DNA of 27,392 bases from an uncultured Christensenellaceae bacterium (GCA_910588695.1 CAJUOV010000018.1:1-27392), one strand, 5' to 3'; positions 1 to 7,645 are shown, counted from the stretch's first letter. A program made the numbers and translations. The notes: generated from the letters alone by a model not told the origin.

Positions 1-15
1 ATATACAGGGTTTCC

Positions 16-92
<77 letters not shown>

Positions 93-107
93 GTGGACAA
101 CATTATT

Positions 108-136
108 ATGATATTCTAAATTAAATCGAATGTCAA
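108..136 (-). promoter_or_regulatory. Vegetative (sigma-A type) promoter of tRNA-Val
   Basis: On the minus strand the -35 is TTGACA (131-136, a perfect match) and the -10 is TATCAT (108-113, five of six), separated by exactly 17 nt. The predicted transcription start near position 101 leaves a leader of about 9 nt before the mature tRNA 5' end at 92, which is normal for a tRNA gene. Confidence 0.75.
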
Positions 137-179
137 GCGATCTAAACGCTTTTTCATAAAAAAATATTTTCTTTTCGGG

Positions 180-209
180 GTTTATAAGGCTTTCGAATGG
201 GGAAAGATA
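180..209 (+). promoter_or_regulatory. Candidate sigma-F (forespore) promoter of sigG
   Basis: GTTTA (180-184) matches the sigma-F -35 consensus GYWTA. Exactly 15 nt later GGGAAAGATA (200-209) matches the -10 consensus GGNRANANTW at all but one fixed position. In B. subtilis sigG is transcribed by sigma-F in the forespore, so the match is in the expected place. The start would be near 216, leaving a leader of about 97 nt. A perfect TATAAT also occurs at 254-259 but has only a poor -35 partner. Confidence 0.55.
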
Positions 210-312
210 GAATAACCCCGTGTTTTCCGTTTAGTTTTGAAAAAAATGGCGCGTATAATTTTTGACGGATTGCCAAAACTTGTTCGGGGGAGTACATAAG
301 GAGGAAATATTT

Positions 313-1083
313 ATGTTGCAAAAGGTAGTGATCTGCGGGGTGGATACAACGGGGCTTCCCAAATTGAGCGCAAAAGAAAACGAAGAACTGATTGTGCAGT
401 TAAAGGCGGGCGACGAAGCGGCGCGCGAAAAGTTTATCGTCGGAAATATGCGTCTCGTGCTCTCCCTTGTCAAACGGTTTTGGGCGAAGAACGCAAACGC
501 TGACGATGTCTTTCAGGCGGGGTGCGTCGGGCTCATCAAAGCGATCGATAATTTCGATCCGAAATTTCAGGTGAAATTTTCGACTTATGCCGTTCCGATG
601 ATTTTAGGCGAAATTAAACGTTATTTAAGAGACGGAAACTCATTGCGGGTGTCCCGTTCGATTCGGGATACCGCATATAAAATTCTCAAAGTGCGGGAGA
701 GTATCGAGGAACGCGACGAGGAAGCAACGATCGAGCGTATCGCTGCGGAAATGCAGGTGAAAGAACGGGAAGTCGTCTATGCGCTCGATGCGATTTCCGA
801 TCCTATTTCTTTGCACGAACCCGTCTATAGTAAGTCGGGCGATACGGTGGAACTCATGGACCAGCTTGCCGATGAAAAACAGAGCGACGAAATATGGACG
901 GAAAAAGTGGCGCTGAGGGAGGCGATGTCGCGTCTTGCGGACAGGGAACGCAAAATTTTGATGCTGCGTTACTATGAGGGAAAAACGCAGACGGAAATTT
1001 CGGCAGAAGTCGGAATCTCTCAGGCGCAGGTTTCAAGGCTTGAAAAGAATGCCTTGAAACAAATTAAATCAAATATCTCATAA
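313..1083 (+). CDS. sigG: RNA polymerase sporulation sigma factor SigG
   Basis: Sigma-70 family factor of 256 aa that directs RNA polymerase to late forespore genes during endospore formation. The N-terminus contains ICGVDTTGLPKL, close to the ICGVDTSKLPVL of B. subtilis SigG. Region 2 contains VFQAGCVGLIKAIDNFD and KFSTYAVPMILGEIKRYLRD. Region 3 contains ALDAISDPISLHEPVY. The region 4 helix-turn-helix contains GKTQTEISAEVGISQAQVSRLEK. The start at 313 is set by an AAGGAGG ribosome site 8-14 nt upstream; an ATG at 262 in frame lacks one and would add residues foreign to the family. A candidate sigma-F promoter precedes it and a terminator follows immediately, so it is probably monocistronic. 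The adjacent sigE/spoIIGA genes common in this group are not present upstream; a tRNA lies there instead. Confidence 0.96.
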   Translation: MLQKVVICGVDTTGLPKLSAKENEELIVQLKAGDEAAREKFIVGNMRLVLSLVKRFWAKNANADDVFQAGCVGLIKAIDNFDPKFQVKFSTYAVPMILGEIKRYLRDGNSLRVSRSIRDTAYKILKVRESIEERDEEATIERIAAEMQVKEREVVYALDAISDPISLHEPVYSKSGDTVELMDQLADEKQSDEIWTEKVALREAMSRLADRERKILMLRYYEGKTQTEISAEVGISQAQVSRLEKNALKQIKSNIS

Positions 1084-1111
1084 TTTTCCGGACGATAGAA
1101 AAACCGGTAAA

Positions 1112-1140
1112 TCCGCGGAATTTTTCCGCGGAATTTTTTT
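1112..1140 (+). terminator. Intrinsic terminator of sigG
   Basis: A 9-bp perfect stem TCCGCGGAA/TTCCGCGGA (1112-1120 and 1124-1132) with loop TTT is followed by A and seven T residues. It separates sigG from the next operon. Confidence 0.9.
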
Positions 1141-1302
1141 GCGTTTTTTTCGATTCCGCATTTGGTTGATGTTTATATATATTTATTTTGTGGTATATAT
1201 GTGTAATACAATGTATTGCGTCGTTTTAAGCGATTCGGCGAAGTTGGGGCAAATTCTGCTTAAAAACCTTCGAAATACGAAGATTCAGGAAAGGGAGAAG
1301 GG

Positions 1303-2733
1303 ATGTCAGGACAGCTTTTGGCAATGAGTACGGGCTTGAATATATTTCTTTTGATCGTGTTCCTGCTTGCCGTACCCGTCGCAAGTTATTTTCTGTTTCT
1401 CGACATTCGCAGGGAACATAAAAGAGCCCGTCTTTCCCGTTATAAACTGAAAGATTTGAAAAAAGAGCAATTCGGCGCATTGCTGAAAGAAATGATCGAG
1501 GGTGAGAACGCAAGATCGTTTTCGGTCATTTTCGCGGAGTTCAACACCGCAAAAGAATTCAAAGAAACTTACGGAGAGGCATGGTACGCCTGGGCGCTCG
1601 GGACGATTCGGGAGCGTATTGCATCCGTACTTCCGAAGGGCAGTAAGGTTTGCCTTTACGAATACGATACATATGCGTTTTTGTTGGAAGGCGAATTGAC
1701 GGAAGAGGAACTCGGCGATTATGCGGCGAAGTGTATCACCAAAGGGTATGCTCCCGTTCCTTTCGGAAGAAAGAAAGGACAAAAAGAGTTGCCCGATCTC
1801 GTAATCGGCGCGGCGGCGTATAACGTAAACGACGTTGAAACGAGAGTGGAAGATTTTTTAAGGAATCTCGAAATCGCTCTCGCCGTTTCCGGACGGGAGG
1901 GGCTCAACGATTATGTGGTATTTACGCCCGAACTATTGAACAATTGTGCGGATTATCACTATTACCGAGAGTTGAAAGACGCAATCAACGCAGAAGAATT
2001 TACGCTTTATTTCCAGCCCATTTACAATCTTTACGAAAATGAACCGATAGCATATGAGGCGACGCTGCATTGGGATCACAACGAGCTCGGCGCGCTTAAA
2101 CGCGATAAGTTTATTCATGTAATCGAGCGTTCGGGTGATATCGGCTGGGTGGGACTTTGGGCTTACGAGCAAATGGTCATCCAGTTCAAAAAGTTTATTA
2201 AAATCCACCCCGATTCGCGAATTGCGTTTTCGATAAACCTGAGCGACCGTCAGCTTTCCGATCCGAAGATATGCGACGAACTTTACAGAATCGCGACAAA
2301 GTACGGCGTTCCCCCTGCGGGTATTTGTTTCGAGGTAGGGGAAGTCGTCGTCCTCGGAAGAAACGCCATTGTTGCGGAGACGATCGAAAAATTGACTCAA
2401 TGCGGATTTATGACGGCAGTGGATAATTTCGGTTTGGAAACGAACGCCGTTATGAAGATCGGCGAGCAAAGAATATTTGACTGGGTGAAACTTGACAAGC
2501 GCTTCGTCGCAAAAGTGCAGGACGGAGAACCGGATATCAAGAATATGCAAACGCTTCTTGATTTTGCAAGGGGAAATAATTTTTTAGTGATCGCGCAGGA
2601 CGTTAAAGACGCACTGACCGAAGAGTTTATTAAGCGGATCGGCATATTCTGCGGTCAAGGTTATTATTTGGGAAAACCGGAACCGTTTGAAAAATACTCT
2701 CATCAAGCGGAAGCGGTTGTGGTAAAACAGTAG
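1303..2733 (+). CDS. Membrane-anchored degenerate GGDEF-EAL protein
   Basis: 476 aa: one N-terminal transmembrane helix (about 10-33), a charged linker, a GGDEF-like domain (about 70-210) and an EAL domain (about 225-470). At the GGDEF signature position it reads EYDTY (120-124), so diguanylate cyclase activity is not expected. The EAL domain keeps the E of EAL (E252, as EAT), N312, E344, the first Asp of DDFG (D374), K396 and QGYYLGKP. The second Asp is Asn (N375) and the Glu of AEGVE is Gln (Q432), both needed for phosphodiester cleavage in studied EAL enzymes. I infer a cyclic di-GMP-binding or protein-binding receptor rather than an enzyme. It is first in a six-gene operon with TasA-like and SipW-like genes and begins 21 nt before the next gene. 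Upstream (1141-1302) is AT-rich, with no promoter I can assign firmly; a GGGAG ribosome site precedes the ATG. Confidence 0.88.
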   Translation: MSGQLLAMSTGLNIFLLIVFLLAVPVASYFLFLDIRREHKRARLSRYKLKDLKKEQFGALLKEMIEGENARSFSVIFAEFNTAKEFKETYGEAWYAWALGTIRERIASVLPKGSKVCLYEYDTYAFLLEGELTEEELGDYAAKCITKGYAPVPFGRKKGQKELPDLVIGAAAYNVNDVETRVEDFLRNLEIALAVSGREGLNDYVVFTPELLNNCADYHYYRELKDAINAEEFTLYFQPIYNLYENEPIAYEATLHWDHNELGALKRDKFIHVIERSGDIGWVGLWAYEQMVIQFKKFIKIHPDSRIAFSINLSDRQLSDPKICDELYRIATKYGVPPAGICFEVGEVVVLGRNAIVAETIEKLTQCGFMTAVDNFGLETNAVMKIGEQRIFDWVKLDKRFVAKVQDGEPDIKNMQTLLDFARGNNFLVIAQDVKDALTEEFIKRIGIFCGQGYYLGKPEPFEKYSHQAEAVVVKQ

Positions 2734-2754
2734 GCAGTCTTCTAGGATAAAGCA

Positions 2755-3510
2755 ATGAAAGATAAGTGGACGATACGGCTTAAAATTAAGCGAATTTCCA
2801 AATATTTCATGATTTTTTCCCTGATTTTTTTGGTGATTCTTTCCGGTTTTACACTCTATGGAGATAAAGTCGGTAATTTCGTCGTAGTCTTGAAAGAAGA
2901 TAAAGTTAAAATTGCCGCTTGTCTTACAAAAGATTTGGAAAAAGACAAAACTTCCCGTTTTGACGTGCCGGGGATAGAGTACCTCGAACCGACGACATAT
3001 CGCGATCTGCCTGACGGGATTCCGCAGGACATCGGGCTTAAAAACGACGCAAAAAAGCGATATATGGCTTTCAGCTTTTATCTGATGAATCTTACGGAAC
3101 GGGCAATTAATTATGATATCAACGTACATATTTTAGACGAGCTTCCGGGGACGAAAGATAAACGATATAAACCTTCCGATGCGTTGCGCGTTCTTATATT
3201 GGAAGAATGCGGAGTGGACGAGAATCTGGAGGGCAACGCGGATCTCAAAGAAGACGGCGCCGTTTATGCGCGAGCGGAGGACAGCGAAGAGGGTATATTG
3301 GAACTGGAAGCAGCGGGATATCCCGAAGGTAAAGTCATCGGTTTTTTGGATGAGGACGGGGTGATCATCAGTCGAAAAGAAATTCCGTTCGAGACGAATG
3401 AAGTCAAAAAATATACGGTTGTTTTATGGCTCGAAGGTTATGATATATCCTGTAAAACGGAATTGATCGGCGGGCGTTTGAAAATGAAGATGAGCATAGA
3501 GGCTTATTGA
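2755..3510 (+). CDS. Membrane-anchored TasA-like surface protein
   Basis: 251 aa. A basic N-terminus (KDKWTIRLKIKR) is followed by one hydrophobic helix (about 17-36, YFMIFSLIFLVILSGFTLYG) and then an extracellular beta-rich domain with several acidic loops. The C-terminus contains YTVVLWLEGYDISC and ends KMKMSIEAY. The next protein ends with a very similar block (ITVKVWLEGKDGDC ... FLLKF), so the two share a C-terminal fold. I recall this block in clostridial TasA-like proteins with SipW-type signals. The hydrophobic helix lacks an obvious signal-peptidase site, so it probably stays as an anchor. It may be the base or initiator of a fibre made by its neighbour, as TapA is for TasA in B. subtilis; this is inference. 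An AGGA ribosome site precedes the ATG, and the gap to the next gene is 47 nt without a terminator. Confidence 0.7.
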   Translation: MKDKWTIRLKIKRISKYFMIFSLIFLVILSGFTLYGDKVGNFVVVLKEDKVKIAACLTKDLEKDKTSRFDVPGIEYLEPTTYRDLPDGIPQDIGLKNDAKKRYMAFSFYLMNLTERAINYDINVHILDELPGTKDKRYKPSDALRVLILEECGVDENLEGNADLKEDGAVYARAEDSEEGILELEAAGYPEGKVIGFLDEDGVIISRKEIPFETNEVKKYTVVLWLEGYDISCKTELIGGRLKMKMSIEAY

Positions 3511-3557
3511 TAAAAGGGTACTGCAAATAAGAAAAAATCCATTGGAGGATCATGAAC

Positions 3558-4562
3558 ATGAAGGCAACAAAAAAATTGATCGGAGCTTCGGTTGCGTTGG
3601 CGGTTGCGGCATCGCTTACGGTGGGCTCTACGTTTGCTTGGTTTTCTTATCAGTCGAACGTAGAACTTGCGGAAGTGGGCTTTGCCGTCGATTCGGGCGA
3701 CGAGAATTTACAGGTGGCGGTAACCGAAGTCGGCGGAACTCCCGCCAACAGCGACTTTGTCTATTCTCTTTCGGCTGATACGATCAAGAGTAAAATTAAC
3801 GGCGGGAGTCCTATTGCATATACCCCGCTCACTGTGACGGAGGACTCGGCTAATACCGTTTCCGCCACGAATGCGATTGATCTTATTGAGAAGAACGGAA
3901 ACGCGGCTGCGTTGGTCGAATATGCTACATTCGATTTGGTTTTTCGTTATATTCCCGCGAAAGATGCTTCTGCAATGCCTTCTCTTGTGCTCGATTACGG
4001 ATCGCAAGTCACGGCGGATTCCGATGACGCATCGTTTGAGCCTACCAGAAAGATTTACGCATGGGAAAATCTGACGACTGCAAAGTACGGTATCGCAACC
4101 GAAGTGAAACAGAATGAAATCATTAAAGCGAGAGCGAGAGACGCGGCGCGGGTAGCGTTTATTTTCGGAGACGCAACTTCGAAAACCAACAAGATCTGGG
4201 CGCCCAGCGAAGAAATCGCGGGCGGAGTGACAACGAGCGATACGGCTAAGGGTTTTTACAAAGGAAATCTCGCGAGCGATTATGCGATTTCTCAGCATAT
4301 TACAACGGATACCGTGACGGCGCCTACTTACGCCAACCGTATTTATGCGGGGATTGAAACGCCTGCGCAGGCGAGCGATTTCACCGCTTCTTCCATTAAC
4401 GAGTTTACAGCTCCCTCTTCCGGAGTATCTTATACAGATATGAGGATTACCGTGAAAGTCTGGCTGGAAGGAAAGGACGGCGATTGCATCGAATCGGTGC
4501 TCGGAGATACTTTTAATTTCCTTTTGAAATTCAGAACAAGCACGCTGAAAAGCGTTTCTTGA
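3558..4562 (+). CDS. TasA-like fibre protein with SipW-type signal peptide
   Basis: 334 aa. The signal region reads KATKKLIGASVALAVAASLT then VGSTFAWFSYQSNVE. The TFAWF motif after a hydrophobic core is the hallmark of SipW-dependent signals, compare TYAYF in TasA. The mature part is beta-rich with many Thr, Ser, Ala and Asp residues and few basic ones, typical of secreted fibre subunits. It ends with the VKVWLEGKDGDC block shared with the preceding protein. I place the start at 3558 because GGAGG (3544-3548) is then 9 nt away; the ATG at 3552 would be only 3 nt from it. A SipW-type peptidase gene begins 33 nt downstream, the pairing seen for TasA and SipW. Role as a polymerising matrix or spore-surface protein is inferred. 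Confidence 0.8.
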   Translation: MKATKKLIGASVALAVAASLTVGSTFAWFSYQSNVELAEVGFAVDSGDENLQVAVTEVGGTPANSDFVYSLSADTIKSKINGGSPIAYTPLTVTEDSANTVSATNAIDLIEKNGNAAALVEYATFDLVFRYIPAKDASAMPSLVLDYGSQVTADSDDASFEPTRKIYAWENLTTAKYGIATEVKQNEIIKARARDAARVAFIFGDATSKTNKIWAPSEEIAGGVTTSDTAKGFYKGNLASDYAISQHITTDTVTAPTYANRIYAGIETPAQASDFTASSINEFTAPSSGVSYTDMRITVKVWLEGKDGDCIESVLGDTFNFLLKFRTSTLKSVS

Positions 4563-4595
4563 TGATTTTGCGGGCTTGTCTGCCATTTTGAGTTT

Positions 4596-5324
4596 ATGAA
4601 TCCGCAAACAAAAAAGATATGGAAAATCGTTTTGAACGTAATTGTGTATCTTCTTTTTGCACTGATTCTGTTCGTGACGGTCATGATCGTAAAGTCGGGC
4701 GGAAAGGGGTATACTTCTTTGTTCGGAACGGCGTTCGTCGCCGTAAAATCCGATTCCATGGACGGAGACAGAGAGGACAGTTTTTCCAAGGGCGCGCTTC
4801 TGAAAGTCAAGATTCTTTCCGAAGAGGAGAAATTGGCGCTTCAAACGGGCGACGTCATATCTTTTTACGATAACTTAGACGGTAAAATTGTCATCAATTC
4901 GCATCGGATTGTCGAGGTGTGGGGGAACGGATATCAGACTGTATTTTATACGCAAGGGGATAAAACCGGGATACCGGACGCGCCCAAACGCACATTGGAT
5001 GAAGTGATCGGAAAAGTTGTTGGACATTCCGACGGAATCGGAAATTTCTTTCTCTTTCTTCATACTCCCGCAGGTTTCGGCGTGTGCGTAGTGTTGCCTT
5101 GTCTGTTATTACTGGGGTATTGTGCGTTCGATTTGGTTTTGATTATCCGCGAACAGAAGAATCGGGAGAAAAAGTCGGACAAAGAACTGATGAAAGAGGA
5201 ACTTCTGAAAGAGCTGCGCGCCGAGGGAAAAATACCTGTCGATCGGGATACGCCGGAAGGCGATCCGGAAAGAGTTGAAAAATCGGAGCGTTGCGGAAAA
5301 AACGAGCCGAAAGGCAATGACTGA
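4596..5324 (+). CDS. SipW-type signal peptidase I (first copy)
   Basis: 242 aa membrane protease of the Ser-His (ER/archaeal, SipW) type. A transmembrane helix (about 10-32) is followed by catalytic Ser54 in KSDSMDG, His103 in INSHRIVEV (where LepB-type enzymes have Lys), then TQGDKTGIPDAP carrying the conserved Asp residues (D122, D128). A second transmembrane helix lies at about 153-178 and a highly charged cytoplasmic tail of about 60 residues follows. It should cleave the TFAWF-type signal of the TasA-like protein encoded immediately upstream. The family's usual SMxP is SMDG here. No clear ribosome site is visible before the ATG, which may mean coupling to the upstream gene. The family assignment is firm; the specific substrate is inferred from position. 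Confidence 0.9.
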   Translation: MNPQTKKIWKIVLNVIVYLLFALILFVTVMIVKSGGKGYTSLFGTAFVAVKSDSMDGDREDSFSKGALLKVKILSEEEKLALQTGDVISFYDNLDGKIVINSHRIVEVWGNGYQTVFYTQGDKTGIPDAPKRTLDEVIGKVVGHSDGIGNFFLFLHTPAGFGVCVVLPCLLLLGYCAFDLVLIIREQKNREKKSDKELMKEELLKELRAEGKIPVDRDTPEGDPERVEKSERCGKNEPKGND

Positions 5325-5379
5325 CCAACGATTTTTTTGAAAACAAAACGTGCGATTATAAGCCGGAACGGGATAAATT

Positions 5380-6912
5380 ATGACTGCTTTTGCAAGGTTT
5401 TTTGTAGAATTTTTATGGACGCTGATTCGTAATATCGGCGATTTTTTCGCGTCCGTAGGAATTGCGATTTATAACTTTTTTATCAGCGACGTCGGTGAAT
5501 ATTTCAGGCTTGTCGGTTATCACATGGATGGATTCGGAGTATTCGGCTGGATTTTTCTCATTATTGTTTCGGTTATAATCACCGTTTTCGTCGGATTTAT
5601 CGTTTATCGTTTATGGTTGTTTATCCGCAGATACTTCGTGTATCGGGTGAAACATGTCCGAACAGATAAAATCATGGAAGAAGTCGCAAGACTGAAATTG
5701 CAAGCAGACGAAATGGCGAAAGAAAAAAAGTTTGCGTTTGCCGAAAAATTGCAAAAAGAACTGGAACCCATTTTACAGGAAGAAAAAGAGAGTTTACCTT
5801 CCGAACCTGTTATAAAAGACGAAACGATACGATTTGCTTCGCTCGTTGAAGTGGACCGCTTTTACGAAGAAAATCCGAATAACGTTCAGATGGCGGAATC
5901 CGAGCTTATTTCGCTGCGGGAAATGGTGAAGAACGTAGTGGCGTATTCGGCAACCCAGCTTAATTTATATTACGAAGAGGATATGATCCGTCAATTTTTT
6001 GCGGCTCTCGCCACTTCTAAACTTGTGATTGTCGAAGGAATTACGGGCGCGGGAAAAACAAGTCTTCCGCATGCAGTAGGCTGTTATTTCAATCATCAGC
6101 CCATGATAGTTCCCGTAACGCCGGATTGGCACGACAGTACGGAATTTCTCGGATACTACGACGATTTCAATAATCAATTCGTCGAGACTTCGTATCTTGC
6201 CGAAATTTATGCCGCAAGTTACCGAAAGGAGCCCGATTTTATCGTTCTCGATGAAATGAATCTTGCGCGTGCGGAATACTATTTTTCGGATTTTCTTTCT
6301 CTTATGGACGTGCCGGATGTCTCGGAATGGAAGATCGAACTTGTTCCCGCCGTTTCGACAAACGATCCCAAAAATTTTTCTTACGGAAAACTTCCTGTTT
6401 CACAGAACATTTGGTTTATCGGTACGGCGAATACGGACGATACGACTTTTGCAATTTCAGACGATGTTTACGAGCGGGCTATGATTATACAACTGAATCA
6501 GATAGCCGAGCCATTTGAAGCGGACCCCGTTGAACTCGCAAACTGCTCTTCCGATTATCTGCAAACATTGTTTGACAGGGCGCAACACGATCACGCGATC
6601 AAAACGGACAATATGCACCGTATCGAGGAGCTTGATACATTCTTGGGGCAGAGGTTTGCTGTGAAATTCGGTACGCGGCTCATGAAGCAGCTTTCCGCAT
6701 TTGTTTCCGTTTATGTCGCCTGCGGCGGGAAAGAGTCGGACGGTATCGATATTTTTGTGTGTAACAAAGTTTTACGTAAACTCGTTCCTCTTAATTTGCA
6801 ATTTTTGGTACGCGAGCTTAATGATTTGATCGTGTGGATGAACCATTCGTTCGGAAGTCGAAAAATGCCTCGTTCGATCGAGTATTTGCAAGTGCTTCAA
6901 AAAGTCAACTGA
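5380..6912 (+). CDS. Membrane-anchored McrB-like AAA+ ATPase
   Basis: 510 aa. The N-terminal 90 residues are hydrophobic, with a clear transmembrane helix at about 55-82 and a possible membrane-lying helix at 3-34. Residues 95-135 form a charged helix resembling the UVR coiled-coil motif of UvrB/UvrC and Clp proteins (EMAKEKKFAFAEKLQKEL). The AAA_5 (dynein/McrB/MoxR clade) ATPase follows: Walker A GITGAGKTS (220-228), Walker B FIVLDEMNLAR (287-297), sensor-1 GTANTDD (348-354) and a likely arginine finger R366 in SDDVYERA. The rest is a helical lid and C-terminal part. No nuclease or VWA domain is fused. It lies between two SipW-type peptidases, 4 nt before the second, so I infer an energy-dependent step at the membrane for the same export pathway. 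An independent function cannot be excluded. Confidence 0.85.
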   Translation: MTAFARFFVEFLWTLIRNIGDFFASVGIAIYNFFISDVGEYFRLVGYHMDGFGVFGWIFLIIVSVIITVFVGFIVYRLWLFIRRYFVYRVKHVRTDKIMEEVARLKLQADEMAKEKKFAFAEKLQKELEPILQEEKESLPSEPVIKDETIRFASLVEVDRFYEENPNNVQMAESELISLREMVKNVVAYSATQLNLYYEEDMIRQFFAALATSKLVIVEGITGAGKTSLPHAVGCYFNHQPMIVPVTPDWHDSTEFLGYYDDFNNQFVETSYLAEIYAASYRKEPDFIVLDEMNLARAEYYFSDFLSLMDVPDVSEWKIELVPAVSTNDPKNFSYGKLPVSQNIWFIGTANTDDTTFAISDDVYERAMIIQLNQIAEPFEADPVELANCSSDYLQTLFDRAQHDHAIKTDNMHRIEELDTFLGQRFAVKFGTRLMKQLSAFVSVYVACGGKESDGIDIFVCNKVLRKLVPLNLQFLVRELNDLIVWMNHSFGSRKMPRSIEYLQVLQKVN

Positions 6913-6916
6913 GAAA

Positions 6917-7603
6917 ATGGATGCCCAAAAGACGGAAAAATCGCGGGAAATGTGGAAAAAAGTCAGCTCGTGGATTGTTACGGTCGTTTGCATCGTACTG
7001 TGTGTTCTCGCGGTAATAATGTTAATTTTAACGTTCGCAGCGCGCAAAAACGGTCATCGCGCGGTTGAAATTTTCGGATATTCTTTTTCGGTCGTAGAGA
7101 CGGATTCTATGACGGGCGAAATCGAAGTCGGAGAACTGATCACAGTTAAAATTTGCAACATCCGCGATACGGAGATTGGCGCGCATGCCGTCTACATCGC
7201 TTCCGAGGGTTCGCTTGCCGGGCGGCAGATCGTTCATAAAGTAGTTGAGACCGGAATCGATGAAAAGGGATTTTTTATAATCACGAAAGGCGTGAAAGAA
7301 GGGGCTCCGCTTGATAAACCGATATACGAGGCGGACAACCGGTTTGTGGGAATTGCCGTAAGTCATTCCGTATTTTTCGGAAAAGTCGCTGAATTTTTTT
7401 CATCGCCGGAAAACTGGATTTTGCTGTTGGCGTTGCTCGTCGGGGTTCCGTGCGTATACGCGGCGATAAAATTAGTCGTCAGATACGCGGGAGAGGCAAA
7501 AAGGGAAAAATCGGAAGCGGAAACGGCAAATTGCAAAAAAACGAAGCAAGCGGCTCCGCCCGTACAAAAAACAGAAGAAAACGATAACGACCGCAAAAAA
7601 TAG
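6917..7603 (+). CDS. SipW-type signal peptidase I (second, diverged copy)
   Basis: 228 aa. A transmembrane helix at about 18-41 precedes catalytic Ser64 in VETDSMTGEI and His107 in RQIVHKVVE, so it is again of the Ser-His type. Where the family has GDxN followed by a second Asp, this protein reads KGVKEGAPLD: the first Asp is lost and D133 may be the remaining acid. A C-terminal transmembrane helix (about 167-186) and a Lys/Glu-rich tail follow. Similarity to the first copy is limited to topology and motifs, so they are old paralogues or were acquired separately. It starts 4 nt after the ATPase gene and its last codons form the 5' arm of the operon terminator. Different substrate choice from the first copy is likely but unproven. 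Confidence 0.83.
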   Translation: MDAQKTEKSREMWKKVSSWIVTVVCIVLCVLAVIMLILTFAARKNGHRAVEIFGYSFSVVETDSMTGEIEVGELITVKICNIRDTEIGAHAVYIASEGSLAGRQIVHKVVETGIDEKGFFIITKGVKEGAPLDKPIYEADNRFVGIAVSHSVFFGKVAEFFSSPENWILLLALLVGVPCVYAAIKLVVRYAGEAKREKSEAETANCKKTKQAAPPVQKTEENDNDRKK

Positions 7604-7615
7604 CGGTCGTTTTTT
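7586..7615 (+). terminator. Intrinsic terminator of the TasA/SipW-like operon
   Basis: A 9-bp perfect stem AACGACCGC/GCGGTCGTT (7586-7594 and 7603-7611) with an A-rich 8-nt loop runs into Ts to 7615. The 5' arm encodes the final residues of the second peptidase and the stop codon lies at the loop end, so gene and terminator overlap. Confidence 0.88.
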
Positions 7616-7618
7616 GGG

Positions 7619-7645
7619 ATATTTTGTCGGTTATCTTCATATATT
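7619..7645 (+). promoter_or_regulatory. Candidate sigma-E (mother-cell) promoter of ylmC
   Basis: GGATATT (ATATT at 7619-7623) resembles the sigma-E -35 kmATATT. After 14 nt CATATATT (7638-7645) matches the -10 CATACAhT in seven of eight positions, within the normal 13-15 nt spacing. The start would fall at about 7651-7653, on the GTG start codon itself. From memory, ylmC/ymxH relatives in B. subtilis are linked to sigma-E control. Confidence 0.45.

Noticed and set aside
1205..1217. AATACA-A-TGTATT short palindrome upstream of the GGDEF-EAL gene as an operator
   Set aside because: Six-bp arms in a very AT-rich stretch are expected by chance and no -35/-10 pair with good spacing fits around it.
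1141..1302. A cyclic di-GMP riboswitch ahead of the GGDEF-EAL gene
   Set aside because: I looked because of the gene's type, but the conserved riboswitch core is not present; only AT-rich sequence and a 5-bp hairpin are seen.
3708..4844. A 378-residue reading on the minus strand across the TasA-like and SipW-like genes
   Set aside because: It has no ribosome site or recognisable domain and lies opposite two well-supported genes.
5380..6912. A McrBC-type restriction or other defence system
   Set aside because: No McrC nuclease, methylase or effector is adjacent, and the ATPase is membrane-anchored among secretion genes.
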